A stretch of DNA of 64,000 nucleotides. It comes from Reinekea forsetii. Its GTDB lineage: Bacteria > Pseudomonadota > Gammaproteobacteria > Pseudomonadales > Natronospirillaceae. The stretch spans positions 230,908 through 294,907 of the forward strand of contig NZ_JAHKPH010000003.1 of NCBI RefSeq assembly GCF_018860385.1, read 5' to 3'. Shown in pieces: positions 47,002 to 56,930 of this stretch (the first letter of the stretch is position 1; each line of letters starts with the position of its first letter). The translations under genes and the position numbers were made by a program. Under the pieces are notes generated by a model, which was given only the letters and a program-made list of their open reading frames with translations, searched no databases and was not told the origin of the DNA.

Positions 47002-49554
47002 TTACGACAACTTATGAATAAACTGAAATATCAGAATAACACCGTCAATTTGGTCTTGAGCACTTGTGTATGGGTTTATCGACACATTTATGCTTTCTTG
47101 ATCTGCGCGCTCGATAAGCCGATTCACCGGTTTTTTACTGGTTTTTGCAAGCTTAATGGCATCGTTGAGGCCCTCAAACTCAAAGGTTAGGGAAATATCG
47201 GTAAATGGCCTGTTTATATCTAAGGGTAAGAGTTTGACAAACTCTTTTGCTCTAGCCGTAAACTTTCTTATCAACAAATTGGCGTCTAAATAAACAACGC
47301 CCATATCTGTACACATTAACAAGGTGTCAAAATCAAAATTAGCCGCTTCTAACTCTCTAATTTTTTCTTGGTACTCACTGTTAACTGTAAAAAGCTCTTC
47401 ATTGACGGATTGCAACTCTTCATTACTGGATTGCAACTCCTCATTAGAGGCCATGAGCTCTTCATTAGAGACCTGTAATTCTTCAGCTAAATTTTCAATA
47501 TCTTTCTGGCGCTCCACCAGAATCTCCCGCGCATCTAATAAGGCCGCATCGAGTTTTGATATTTGTCCCGTCATTTGATTATGGCGACGGAAATCTCGTT
47601 CTTCGTCAGATTCTTCGCTGGTTAATGTTCTTTCTACAATAAAACTTACTGTAAAATTCTCGATATTTTGCGTTACAGGGCTTTCAATAAAGTTTCCTTC
47701 GATACTGAGCTTTATGTTCTCAGGCAACATAACTAAGTTTTCAACTCTAACTGGTAGGTGAGTGTCTTCGACTCGTTTAAGAAGGACACTGACAGCACTG
47801 GCAACATCACTGTGCAAAAAAGCACTTATATTAAGTGACGTGGCGCCAGGTACGAGCTTTTTTGAAAACAGCTGCGTATCGCTAATGGAATAAATAATAT
47901 TGTGTTGCTTGTCTGTAATGATGGTTGGCGGTGCGTAGGTATCTAGCACTACATCTTTAACGCGCCCAATTACAGATTGAGCCGACAAACTAAAGTCACC
48001 CGCTTTTAAAAATGTTTTTACCTTATTCGTTTGCTCAACCACTTTGGTATGCTTATGCGTTTGAAGTTGTTTTAACCCCGCTTCTAAGAGAGTAATTCGT
48101 GTGTCGCTGTTTTTTTGATAAATTCTATTCTTGGAATCAACAGGAAAGTAGTAATCCGTTAACGATCCTAATGTTTCAGCAGAGCCTAATAATAAATATC
48201 CGTTAGATTTTAAGCCAAAATGGAAGTACGACAATATTCGCTTTTGTGCCGAAGGTTGGAAGTAAATCAACAAATTGCGACAACTGATTAAATCTAAATT
48301 TGAAAAAGGCGGATCATCCGCGACATTATGACTGGTAAATACTACATTCGCCTGCACTCGCTTGCTCAGCTCATAGTGCCCGCCAGAATTAATAAAGTAT
48401 CGCTCTAAATATTTAGCCGGAACAACGTCTTCTATATCTTGTTCATAAATCACGGCCGTTAGATTTCGGTATTCAGATCTTTGAATATCGGAACCAAAAA
48501 TCCTTAATTCGCGATGCTCGCCTAACTCTTCTAATGCGTACATAAATATCATACTGAGAGTATAAGCTTCCTCACCGCTCGCACACCCAGGAACCCAAAT
48601 CCTAAAATCCTCATGCTCTGGCTTTTTTACAATCATGGGTTTTACTATTTGCTCTAACAGTGCCTCCCACACTTCTGGATCGCGAAAAAATTGTGTCACA
48701 CTAATCAGCATATCTTTTGCCAGCATGGATATTTCGACATTCTCACGAAGCACATATTCGTAGTATTCTTGAATATTGTTTATTTCTAGAACACCCATTC
48801 GATGTTGAATTCTTCGCTCCGCCGTGCCAATTTTGTATTCCGAAAAATCAATGTTTGAGGCTTCTTTGATAAGGTCAAATATTTTCTCTGCTAACGCAAA
48901 ATCGGATTTCCGCTGAGATATTTTCACATCGCTGGTTAACCGACTATCTACGTGCTCACATATAATGCGACTGAGGTCTTTCGCACCGGCTATATGATCT
49001 ACCTCGGCGTTTTCAATAGCGCTATTTGGCATGCCATCGAATTCAGATTCTTGCGGTGATTGACAAAGAGTTAAGGCACTCACCTGCTTTAGAGACTGCA
49101 TACCTTTAGTACCATCATTTCCAGTACCCGATAAAATGACACCGTAGGCTCTATTTTGAAACTCTTCTGATAGTGATTTAAAAAAGTAATCTATTGGATG
49201 GCGATACTGATTCACTTCGGTTTCTGAAAGAACAATTCGCCCACCCGCAATAGAGAGATAGGTGCGTTGCTCTAAAACATATAAGGTACCACTCTCAATT
49301 ATTTGAAAATCATTTGCCAACTTAACGTCGATAGGGCAATGTTTTTCAAGAATTTCATCCATTATGCTGTTGAAATCGGGCGATAAATGCTGAACTAATA
49401 TAAACGCCGCTTGGGTAGTGCTAGAAATGCCTTTAACAAATTGAATGAGTGCGCTTAAACTCCCCGCCGAACAGCCGATGCCAACCACATACTCGGCTTT
49501 ATTAATACTAAGTTCGGGGGTATTTATTGAATTGCCATTTTTTTTAATGTTCAT
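47002..49554 (-). CDS. CheB-CheR hybrid with coiled coil and PAS
   Basis: 850 residues. CheB methylesterase-like domain (about 22-200) has the Ser-His-Asp triad visible in IGCSAGSLSA, LVQHLSPDF and SGTGNDGTKG. CheR methyltransferase domain (about 215-490) has IWVPGCASGEEAYTLSMIF (SAM binding) and NLLIYFQPSAQKRI. A coiled coil of repeated NEEL units (about 660-740) and a PAS-like domain (about 745-850) follow. Relatives usually end in a histidine kinase; here there is none. It overlaps the upstream GGDEF-EAL gene by 11 bases, implying joint expression and possible coupling of methylation-type signalling to c-di-GMP. Confidence 0.9.
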   Translation of the reverse strand: MNIKKNGNSINTPELSINKAEYVVGIGCSAGSLSALIQFVKGISSTTQAAFILVQHLSPDFNSIMDEILEKHCPIDVKLANDFQIIESGTLYVLEQRTYLSIAGGRIVLSETEVNQYRHPIDYFFKSLSEEFQNRAYGVILSGTGNDGTKGMQSLKQVSALTLCQSPQESEFDGMPNSAIENAEVDHIAGAKDLSRIICEHVDSRLTSDVKISQRKSDFALAEKIFDLIKEASNIDFSEYKIGTAERRIQHRMGVLEINNIQEYYEYVLRENVEISMLAKDMLISVTQFFRDPEVWEALLEQIVKPMIVKKPEHEDFRIWVPGCASGEEAYTLSMIFMYALEELGEHRELRIFGSDIQRSEYRNLTAVIYEQDIEDVVPAKYLERYFINSGGHYELSKRVQANVVFTSHNVADDPPFSNLDLISCRNLLIYFQPSAQKRILSYFHFGLKSNGYLLLGSAETLGSLTDYYFPVDSKNRIYQKNSDTRITLLEAGLKQLQTHKHTKVVEQTNKVKTFLKAGDFSLSAQSVIGRVKDVVLDTYAPPTIITDKQHNIIYSISDTQLFSKKLVPGATSLNISAFLHSDVASAVSVLLKRVEDTHLPVRVENLVMLPENIKLSIEGNFIESPVTQNIENFTVSFIVERTLTSEESDEERDFRRHNQMTGQISKLDAALLDAREILVERQKDIENLAEELQVSNEELMASNEELQSSNEELQSVNEELFTVNSEYQEKIRELEAANFDFDTLLMCTDMGVVYLDANLLIRKFTARAKEFVKLLPLDINRPFTDISLTFEFEGLNDAIKLAKTSKKPVNRLIERADQESINVSINPYTSAQDQIDGVILIFQFIHKLS

Positions 49555-51670
49555 AATAGCGGGTAATCCATTTTGCTAATTGTTTTGGCGGCATTGGTTT
49601 CGCAACCGCAAAGCCTTGAATACAATCGCACCCCATGTTCGATAGCGTTTCACGTTGCAAATCATTTTCAACCCCTTCTGCAACGACCGTTAAATTGAGG
49701 GAGTGAGCTAATTGCAACACACCATCGACCAAAGCACGCTGCTCAGGTTTTTTTAATATTGGTTCAATAAACGATTTATCTAGCTTAATTGCGCTTAACG
49801 GAATTTTAGTTAAGTAACTAAGAGAGGAATAGCCAGTACCAAAATCATCCAGATTAATATGAAACCCTTGATCAATAAGTGACGCTAAGTAATCAATAAT
49901 ATGTTGGTCATCATTCACAATCATAGATTCGGTTATTTCTAAGGAAATTTGCGACGGAAGAATGCCTTTATCTGTGATATAAGCTAAAAATTCGGATAAA
50001 TGAACAATATCGACTATTTGCGATGCGCTTAAATTGATCGCGATTCGAAAGTTATGGGAGGCAAGCACACCCAGTTCTGTAAACAAAGCTATATCACGGC
50101 TCACCTGTTCGATCATGCAATATTGAATATCGGCTATTTTCCCGTGCGATTCAGCTATGGGAATAAAGCGCTCAGGCGTTATTTTGCCCATTTCTTTATT
50201 ATTCCAACGAATCAAAGCTTCAACCGTTGTTATCTCGCCGCTTTTACAATTGACGATCGGTTGATACACCATATTAAATTCTTTGTTCTCGATGCCAGTC
50301 GTCAGTTTTTGAAGAATGTTATAAAAATCGGTAATCTTTTGAGAATCGTCATTAGTAAAGCGAACGTATCGGTTTTTTCCCTGCTTTTTAGCACTGTATA
50401 ACGTTATATCCGCTCTTTGAATTAAATCGTCCATAATCAATTTGGCCGATACTGGCGGTGCATTATCAATCGCTTTATTTGGAATATAATCGGCTATACC
50501 AATACTGACCGACGTGTGCAGGGTTATTTTCTTTATCTGATAAGGAAGCCCTACCCTTTCGATGATCTTAGTTGCAATGCCATCAACAACCGATTGATCA
50601 ATGGCGCCAGGAATGATCAACAGAAATTCATCACCGCCAAAGCGCGACACTAAATCAGAATCACGTACACATTCTTTTAATCGCTCACCGACTTCTTTTA
50701 GCAATAAATCACCCACCGGGTGGCCATATAAGTCGTTGATCATTTTAAAGCTGTCTAAATCAACAAACAGCAAATGAATGGGCTGAGTCAACTCTTGGGC
50801 AATATTTATATAACGCTCTAATTGGTGCAAAATAGAGAGTCGGTTGTGCAGCCCTGTTATTGGATCAAAGTTGGCTAACCGGTGTATTTCGTTTTGTCTT
50901 TCGACACGATCAGATACATCCACAAGAGCGCCGACAGCATGATTCAAAGTGCCATCGGCATTTAATTGGCCTTTGAGTTCCAATTCCAATGTTTTAGTAC
51001 GGCGACCAGGGCTATTTATAGTTAAATCTACTCGAGCAACGCCTTCAGTTGAAAGCTGCCTCACCAATGATTGCAAACGCTCATGTTGGTGCATAAACAC
51101 ATCAATCCACTCTCTTCCGGCCAGTTCCGCTTCGGTTTTTTCAGTCAATAAACAAAACTCGCCGTTTACAAACTCGCATTCCCACTCTCCATTTATACTG
51201 ATGATTCCGATAGGCACACTGTATATAAGCTTATCAATAGATCGGGGGATACCAAAGATGGCAGGTTGCTTACTGGTTTCACTCATCCAACAAATAAGCC
51301 CAAATTCTATTGGCCCTAGATCATTGGCGGCGCTGGATTTAAGCCGTATTAAGACTCCTTGCGCCATTAAAGGGTATTTTAAACCGCTGTGTTGAAGGGG
51401 GAAATTGACCAATTGGTAAGAAAGATTCTTTTTAGCATTAAAATTGCGAAGAATTCGCTTTAAGGAGGTAAGTTCTATCGGGTAAGTTGAGGTATCGCTG
51501 TTGTGTGTTAAACGACCTAACCAGCGTTTTAAAGTACTATTGCTGCTGACAACAATAGCTTCTGCGTTAACGATGGCACTGCCAATGTCGGTTCCGTTGA
51601 ACAACGCATTCAAAGGTTGAGGTGGGCCACGGCTTTCGACTTCGCTTTCAGTAGCATTACGTTGCGACAT
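49544..51670 (-). CDS. PAS-GGDEF-EAL dual c-di-GMP enzyme
   Basis: 708-residue soluble protein. Two PAS-like segments (about 25-130 and 150-250) precede GGDEF (about 265-430; RFGGDEFLLI intact near 343) and EAL (about 450-700; VEALIRWNN near 485, INLSASQI, LEITES, DDFGTGYSSLSYL, AEGV). Both catalytic signatures look intact, so it may make and break c-di-GMP, with one activity dominating in vivo. ATG with GGTGG upstream. First gene of the operon with the CheB-CheR hybrid, which it overlaps by 11 bases. Confidence 0.9.
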   Translation of the reverse strand: MSQRNATESEVESRGPPQPLNALFNGTDIGSAIVNAEAIVVSSNSTLKRWLGRLTHNSDTSTYPIELTSLKRILRNFNAKKNLSYQLVNFPLQHSGLKYPLMAQGVLIRLKSSAANDLGPIEFGLICWMSETSKQPAIFGIPRSIDKLIYSVPIGIISINGEWECEFVNGEFCLLTEKTEAELAGREWIDVFMHQHERLQSLVRQLSTEGVARVDLTINSPGRRTKTLELELKGQLNADGTLNHAVGALVDVSDRVERQNEIHRLANFDPITGLHNRLSILHQLERYINIAQELTQPIHLLFVDLDSFKMINDLYGHPVGDLLLKEVGERLKECVRDSDLVSRFGGDEFLLIIPGAIDQSVVDGIATKIIERVGLPYQIKKITLHTSVSIGIADYIPNKAIDNAPPVSAKLIMDDLIQRADITLYSAKKQGKNRYVRFTNDDSQKITDFYNILQKLTTGIENKEFNMVYQPIVNCKSGEITTVEALIRWNNKEMGKITPERFIPIAESHGKIADIQYCMIEQVSRDIALFTELGVLASHNFRIAINLSASQIVDIVHLSEFLAYITDKGILPSQISLEITESMIVNDDQHIIDYLASLIDQGFHINLDDFGTGYSSLSYLTKIPLSAIKLDKSFIEPILKKPEQRALVDGVLQLAHSLNLTVVAEGVENDLQRETLSNMGCDCIQGFAVAKPMPPKQLAKWITRYYEH

Positions 51671-51934
51671 AACGCCACCAATCCAAAATAATGTTGAACA
51701 TAACCTTCTACCTTTATGAGCAGATTTGGTTAGATTATCACCAATTTAGTAATAAAGGTAACTTTTTAGGCTCTTCGAATGGTCTTAAAATAGCGTCGCA
51801 ACGCCATGTTTTTGCTTAAATTTAATTGAGACGAATGTAAAAGCACCAAATATGGCCTGCCCTCAATTGTTTGAATGACGACAACCCTCTCAAGAACAGT
51901 GTTCTAAGTTTGAACAACTAATATAATAAGCAAG

Positions 51935-52348
51935 TCAAAAAGGCTCTATGTTAGGTGAAACGTAGGCTTCTCTGGCTTCTGGTGAAAACAAAAGCTCCTT
52001 AGAGTAATGAGTGAACATTACATTAGTGTCTAGCAGCTTAGGGTTGTGTTCAATAAACTGCTCAAAATCATCATAAGCTTCTCCAGCCACTATAAAATGA
52101 TTCACCGCCTGCAACCAAGCTTGAGTCAGGGTCGCGTGGTACTTTTCAGCCGGGTCTATTCCGGCGTGTTGCAATAAACTATAAAGCGATCGCTTCATAA
52201 CATCGACCGATTCAGAAACGCCATGCTCAACAATATAAATATAGGCTAAGCGAACGTGAGCTTTGTGGTTAAAGTCGGGCACTGGGAAGCGACAATGTTC
52301 TACATCGCCCTTAAAATTAAGATCTTCGAGTGAGATTTTGTGGTTCAT
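51935..52348 (-). CDS. Uncharacterised 137-residue helical protein
   Basis: 137 residues with conserved-looking segments FNHKAHVRLAYIYIVEHG, LLQHAGIDPAEKYHATLTQA and WLQAVNHFI. The H-x-x-H-x-R and KYH-T/L patterns resemble an unnamed small helical family in proteobacteria, function unknown to me. No signal peptide. It precedes nothing obvious; the VOC gene lies just upstream in the same direction (53 bases), so they may share a transcript. Confidence 0.6.
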   Translation of the reverse strand: MNHKISLEDLNFKGDVEHCRFPVPDFNHKAHVRLAYIYIVEHGVSESVDVMKRSLYSLLQHAGIDPAEKYHATLTQAWLQAVNHFIVAGEAYDDFEQFIEHNPKLLDTNVMFTHYSKELLFSPEAREAYVSPNIEPF

Positions 52349-52401
52349 AGGTAGCCTTGAGTATTAATTGAGTTTAATGCAATAAAGCCTAAACGGTTAA
52401 C

Positions 52402-52770
52402 TTACGGAAAATGACAAACCGCTTCTATATTGTGACCATCAGGATCTATTACAAAGGCCGCATAATAACTTTCATGATAATTAGGGCGCAAGCCTGGCTT
52501 TCCGTTATCTTTTCCCCCTGCCTGTAACGCTGCTGAATAAAATTCATCGACCTGTTGCCGAGATTTCGCAATAAACGCAATGTGAAGGTGAGCGGTTTTT
52601 TCTGCCGATTGATAAAAACAAAGTGAAATATCACCTTCTGGGTCGTATATCTCTATCCCAAGAGGCGGCCAATCTGTATAACCAGTAATACCCAAAGGCT
52701 TTAAAGCGTTTTGATAAAAGCCTTTGCTCACCTGGAAATCACGAACGCCAAATTTTACATGATCAAACAT
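52402..52770 (-). CDS. VOC-superfamily (glyoxalase/bleomycin-resistance-like) protein
   Basis: 122-residue single VOC domain: MFDHVKFGVRDFQVSKGFY start, CFYQSAEKTAHLHIAFIA middle (metal His candidate) and YAAFVIDPDGHNIEAVCH end with the DPDG-H-E pattern. Such proteins act on diverse small molecules, and the substrate cannot be told. Length is normal for a one-domain VOC protein that dimerises. Confidence 0.85.
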   Translation of the reverse strand: MFDHVKFGVRDFQVSKGFYQNALKPLGITGYTDWPPLGIEIYDPEGDISLCFYQSAEKTAHLHIAFIAKSRQQVDEFYSAALQAGGKDNGKPGLRPNYHESYYAAFVIDPDGHNIEAVCHFP

Positions 52771-52854
52771 AGTTATATTCGTTACTCTAGTAATTACTAT
52801 TCATCGTTATTCCCGCAGGTGATTCACGATGATTTGCCACGACATTATGTGTCG

Positions 52855-55800
52855 CTAATGCAGCGTACAGATAGACGATGCCGCACATTGCTCATCATTG
52901 AGAATTTGCAGCGGTCTTGTCTTTATTTCTACATCACCATCTTTATTTAGGCAAGGTAGTCTTGGGCCGCCAACAATATGATACATACCTACCGTACTCG
53001 GCCAAGCTCCAGAATAACTCCAAGTTCTATCCGCACTGATTGCCGTTTTATTATAAATGGCATCCATTAAATCATTCGTAAAAGTTTCATTAATGGCGGT
53101 ATCTATCACTAAGCTTTTTGCTACTCGCCCTGTTCCTGTTGTTAACTTCATCAAAACTGTGCGGTTACTTGAAGCAGCTTTTGCCAATGCTTTTGCGCCA
53201 GCACGCATCATAGACCGGCCTATTGCGTGGCGTGCTAATGCAGACGCCCCCACTCTCGCCGCTACGCTACCGCCAACTTTTGAGACACCAGCGGTTATAG
53301 CCGTTTTAAGGCTGGTTATTGGGCTACCTGCCGTCATGGCTGTAAACAAGACCTCGGCGGTAAATTGAACTATCGGGGCGGCAACATCCCAATCATCGTA
53401 GCGGGATTCACCGGTGAAATTTAGTAGCACATCAATCGTGAAATGCCCCCAAGCGGTATCTCGTCTAAATATTTTTCCAGGCTGTAATTCACCATAATAC
53501 AACGGCCCTACTTGGTTTAGTGAAACACTGTAAGTATGGTCAGTTTCATTTCTTATTAAAAACCCTGGCGGATCAATAGAAACAGAAGCACGCGGTGCTA
53601 ATACTCCTGGCTTAAGAATGGGCTCGTCACAATATAAGGTATTGGCTGCAACGTGCTCTTCATATTCTTTGGGTGTTCGCTTAGTTATTTCATAAGTAAT
53701 TCGGAGCAGCTCGTCTGATTCAAATCGAATAGATTTAGTCATTAGCAAGGGGCGATTGTATTCCAAATCGGCGACTTCAACTTTAAAATAGGTATGGTTC
53801 AGCGATTCACTGGCCATTGCTGCGCCACCAGCCCAAGTCCGATTACCATCCCATCGATAATCAAACACTCCATAAATATAAGGATAATCAGCATTTCCTG
53901 TAAAGTGAGGCGTGTAACCATAAAATGCAGCTTCCGAATAACCCGGTAGATAACAAATACCTGAGCCACAATCAGGGTCGCGTGGCCAGTCAGGCAGATT
54001 GTCTTGTTCAAACATCAGTCCACCAAACCCTAAGGTTTGCCCTTCATGGGTAAATAGTGTTTTTTCTGATGACCCAGCAGGAATAAAGGCTCTGTCTAAA
54101 CCATCATCAATTGAAATTTTTTGTGCGTTAAAAAAGACGTTGCCTGTATTCCAGCCCTCTTCTCCAGGTAGAGGTCCGCCATAATCAATGGCAAATTCAA
54201 TGTCGTAGAAAAGTTCTAAGGCGTTGTCCTCTCGTGCAGCTGGGGTTTCTTCATCTACTTCAATGCTGAGAACTTCAAGCGTTACATAAGATGTAAACGA
54301 CGCTATTCTTCTGTTGGCTTCATCTGTACGCCCATAAGCTGTTTCGCCAATATCGTTTTTATAGGCTTTGTATCCAGCGGCCGTATGCAAATTTTCCGCA
54401 ATGGCCCACTTTAACTCTCGTATTTGTCGCTGCGCTTCTTGCACTCTTACGAGGTTACTCGGATGCTTATTGATATAATCTAAGTACACCGATTGCGTAC
54501 GTGAACGCTGAGCATGTGCCCATGCTGTTCTATATATATGACCACCCGGGCCAGTTATGCCATCAACTTCATCCGCATTCCAGAAGACGTTTAATTGTTC
54601 GTGTCCGTCACCCAAATAAGGATAATCGCTACCCACTTGAAGAAACTGTCTGTCATCTGTGCGGTTCACCGACCAACTGGTACCGCCTTCTATCGTCCAC
54701 AACAATTCAGTTGCCGATACTTGAGTTAATGACATTCTAGAAACTGCAAAATGGCCAGCGGCGTCGGTATAGTAAGCCGAGTAATCGCCTACATACACTT
54801 CATTTGATGGCCCTACTTTATTAACCGTTAAATCTCGGGCATAACAGGCGTATTCTTTTTGCGGCGTCGTTGAAATGATAGGGACTTTCCACAACTCGCA
54901 CCGAGATTGGGTATCGGCATAGTCTGCGCCTTCACTGCGATACTCAACGCCCATACAATTGGTGTTTGGATCGTCTTTAAGGGGGTAGCCATCACACAGG
55001 GCCTGACAATCATTCAAACTATTAACGTTGTTCGCAATGCTAAAGTAATTTGAATTATAGATATCTTCTGGGTGGCCTTCATTGTTGTAACCTGCGCGGC
55101 ATGCTGTTTCAGCCCGCCCTAAATAATCGCCATTGGGTATAACCGATACTTGAAGAGTACTTGTTGAACTTTTGCGGTCTTCATCTTCGTCGTCACCATC
55201 AAAAACCGTGAGCTCAACTTCATATACATTATCTACGTCAAAATCTTGTGGTTGGTTGTAAGTTGGTGGCATTAAAAAAGACAATACCGTTGGATCAAGC
55301 GTTTCTCGCGTAAAGCAACTATAGGACGGCTGTGGCGCGGTTGTTATAATGGGGGCTTGCCAAATCTCGCAACGCGGCCCTGTATCAACTGAATCTGCAC
55401 CTGCCGCTCGAAATTCGATACCCTTACAACGATTCGTAGAAGACCCATATAAAGGAAACTCATTACAAAGCGCCTTGCATTGGGCCAGTGTATCTATACC
55501 CTGAGCCACGTAGAAATAATCGCTATTGTTCGGATCTTCAGGGTAGCCTTCATCGTTTAAACCAGCTCTACAAGCCGCCCTGTTATTTTCATTAAAATTG
55601 CTGAGTTCAAAAAACTGATTATCGACTTCAGCATTATTGGTTAAAGCAAAACTGAGATTTTCTTTAGGTAAATCTTTATCACTCGCACTTAACGTTACAA
55701 TAAATTTTCGGCTGGCGTTAACTTCTATTTCTGAGGGCGATGTAAGAGTTGGCGCGAAGTCATTTTTGGTACTCGGGCATAAAAGATTAGACTCTCCTCG

Positions 55801-56628
55801 TTCAATATTACTGGCTGTCTCTATTTCTAAATTAGGTCCATAATTAGTAGACCTGATTGTTTTGTTTTCCAAGTCTATAGTGATTTGTCGATCGCCTTCA
55901 ACGTCAACTAAGAAAATGAACGATTCCTCACGGGCTGTTTCCTTGTACTCATAGCATTCGTAAAAATCTTCATACTCCCACTTTTTATTACCAACATACC
56001 AAAATGTACCCATAGGGTAATCAGAAGAGGTTACTGATAAAGCATTAACTAAGTGTTTAACTACGTCTAAGTTTATCGTTGCACTTGTTGTAGAAAATAG
56101 GTTATCGGTTACCGATAGCGTAAGTGAATGGTTGCCTACCTCAATAGGAACATAGCTAAAGTCTTTAGATTGGGAGAGCACGGTTGCTCCCATTGACCAT
56201 TGAAAATAAACAATTTCCCCATCGCTGTCTGAAGCCATGCTGACGAGCTCAAAGGCATCGTCTAATTGCACTTGCTCATCTAAACCAACACTTACTGTGG
56301 GTGGACTGTTATTGTTAATTTTAACAACTAGATTTTTTAACTTCGCCACCGTGTTAACGTCGTCTAATTCATAATAATCAACAACGGCGTTTAAAGCGTC
56401 TATGTTACTGGTAGTTACACCAACAACACCCGCGTCGATATAAGTTTGCAGCACAGGCTTTATGTTTCGGCCATCTTCGGCATAGCTCAGTATTAAATCG
56501 ATGGCAATTTCTTGTGGAGATGCAGGGCTGCTCGAAGTTCCGGAAGGCTTTTCTACCCCACACCCTAATAAGATGGAAGAAATAAAAAGTAGAGCAAAGG
56601 CTCGGTAAAAATTTCGTTTAGCGACCAT
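52855..56628 (-). CDS. Giant lipoprotein with Ig-like and two PAN/apple-like cysteine modules
   Basis: About 1257 residues from ATG 56628 (another ATG lies five codons upstream). The signal peptide ends in LLFISSILLGCG, a lipobox with cysteine. A PKD/Ig-like domain (about 95-190; PPTVSVGLDEQVQLDDA, GNHSLTLSVTDN) follows, then two related cysteine-rich modules (about 353-450 and 510-605): CRAG-NEG-PED, C-LC, C-G-E-R-GAD, RCE-W, Y-C-R, like PAN/apple domains. They flank a cadherin-like stretch rich in Asp/Glu (DGDDEDEDRK). The C-terminal third is beta-rich, then has an alanine-rich helical segment near 1115-1190. Lipid-anchored outer surface or periplasm is inferred; function is unknown. Confidence 0.75.
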   Translation of the reverse strand: MVAKRNFYRAFALLFISSILLGCGVEKPSGTSSSPASPQEIAIDLILSYAEDGRNIKPVLQTYIDAGVVGVTTSNIDALNAVVDYYELDDVNTVAKLKNLVVKINNNSPPTVSVGLDEQVQLDDAFELVSMASDSDGEIVYFQWSMGATVLSQSKDFSYVPIEVGNHSLTLSVTDNLFSTTSATINLDVVKHLVNALSVTSSDYPMGTFWYVGNKKWEYEDFYECYEYKETAREESFIFLVDVEGDRQITIDLENKTIRSTNYGPNLEIETASNIERGESNLLCPSTKNDFAPTLTSPSEIEVNASRKFIVTLSASDKDLPKENLSFALTNNAEVDNQFFELSNFNENNRAACRAGLNDEGYPEDPNNSDYFYVAQGIDTLAQCKALCNEFPLYGSSTNRCKGIEFRAAGADSVDTGPRCEIWQAPIITTAPQPSYSCFTRETLDPTVLSFLMPPTYNQPQDFDVDNVYEVELTVFDGDDEDEDRKSSTSTLQVSVIPNGDYLGRAETACRAGYNNEGHPEDIYNSNYFSIANNVNSLNDCQALCDGYPLKDDPNTNCMGVEYRSEGADYADTQSRCELWKVPIISTTPQKEYACYARDLTVNKVGPSNEVYVGDYSAYYTDAAGHFAVSRMSLTQVSATELLWTIEGGTSWSVNRTDDRQFLQVGSDYPYLGDGHEQLNVFWNADEVDGITGPGGHIYRTAWAHAQRSRTQSVYLDYINKHPSNLVRVQEAQRQIRELKWAIAENLHTAAGYKAYKNDIGETAYGRTDEANRRIASFTSYVTLEVLSIEVDEETPAAREDNALELFYDIEFAIDYGGPLPGEEGWNTGNVFFNAQKISIDDGLDRAFIPAGSSEKTLFTHEGQTLGFGGLMFEQDNLPDWPRDPDCGSGICYLPGYSEAAFYGYTPHFTGNADYPYIYGVFDYRWDGNRTWAGGAAMASESLNHTYFKVEVADLEYNRPLLMTKSIRFESDELLRITYEITKRTPKEYEEHVAANTLYCDEPILKPGVLAPRASVSIDPPGFLIRNETDHTYSVSLNQVGPLYYGELQPGKIFRRDTAWGHFTIDVLLNFTGESRYDDWDVAAPIVQFTAEVLFTAMTAGSPITSLKTAITAGVSKVGGSVAARVGASALARHAIGRSMMRAGAKALAKAASSNRTVLMKLTTGTGRVAKSLVIDTAINETFTNDLMDAIYNKTAISADRTWSYSGAWPSTVGMYHIVGGPRLPCLNKDGDVEIKTRPLQILNDEQCAASSICTLH

Positions 56629-56643
56629 ATCCAGTATTACCAT

Positions 56644-56930
56644 GTAAGGGAGTTCGATAATACAACGGGTCGATCTTTATCGAGGTACTTGATCCTAGTA
56701 TATAAGTTACCCAGTTACTACAAAAAAACAAAAGACAATAACTTACCTTGTCAACTTAGCAACCAAACAACGAACCTTGAACCTAGTACTTGTTCATTTG
56801 AATCTAGTTTTTTACATCCATAAAATTACGTCCACTATAAATACATTCAAAAGCAGAGCTTTATAACTTTATGTCTTCGCTTCACAAGAGCATTTATGGC
56901 TTTACACTACAACAAGAAAACTGAACAAGC
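56644..56930. other. AT-rich intergenic region
   Basis: About 290 bases upstream of the giant lipoprotein gene, with no ORF, tRNA, repeat or strong hairpin that I can support. Probably carries the lipoprotein promoter. Confidence 0.4.

Noticed and set aside
53057..53368. Plus-strand ORF inside the giant lipoprotein gene
   Set aside because: Antisense shadow of the Ala-rich coding segment.
52855..53380. C-terminal Ala-rich tail of the giant lipoprotein as a polymorphic toxin domain
   Set aside because: No recognisable toxin motif and no small immunity-like gene beside it.
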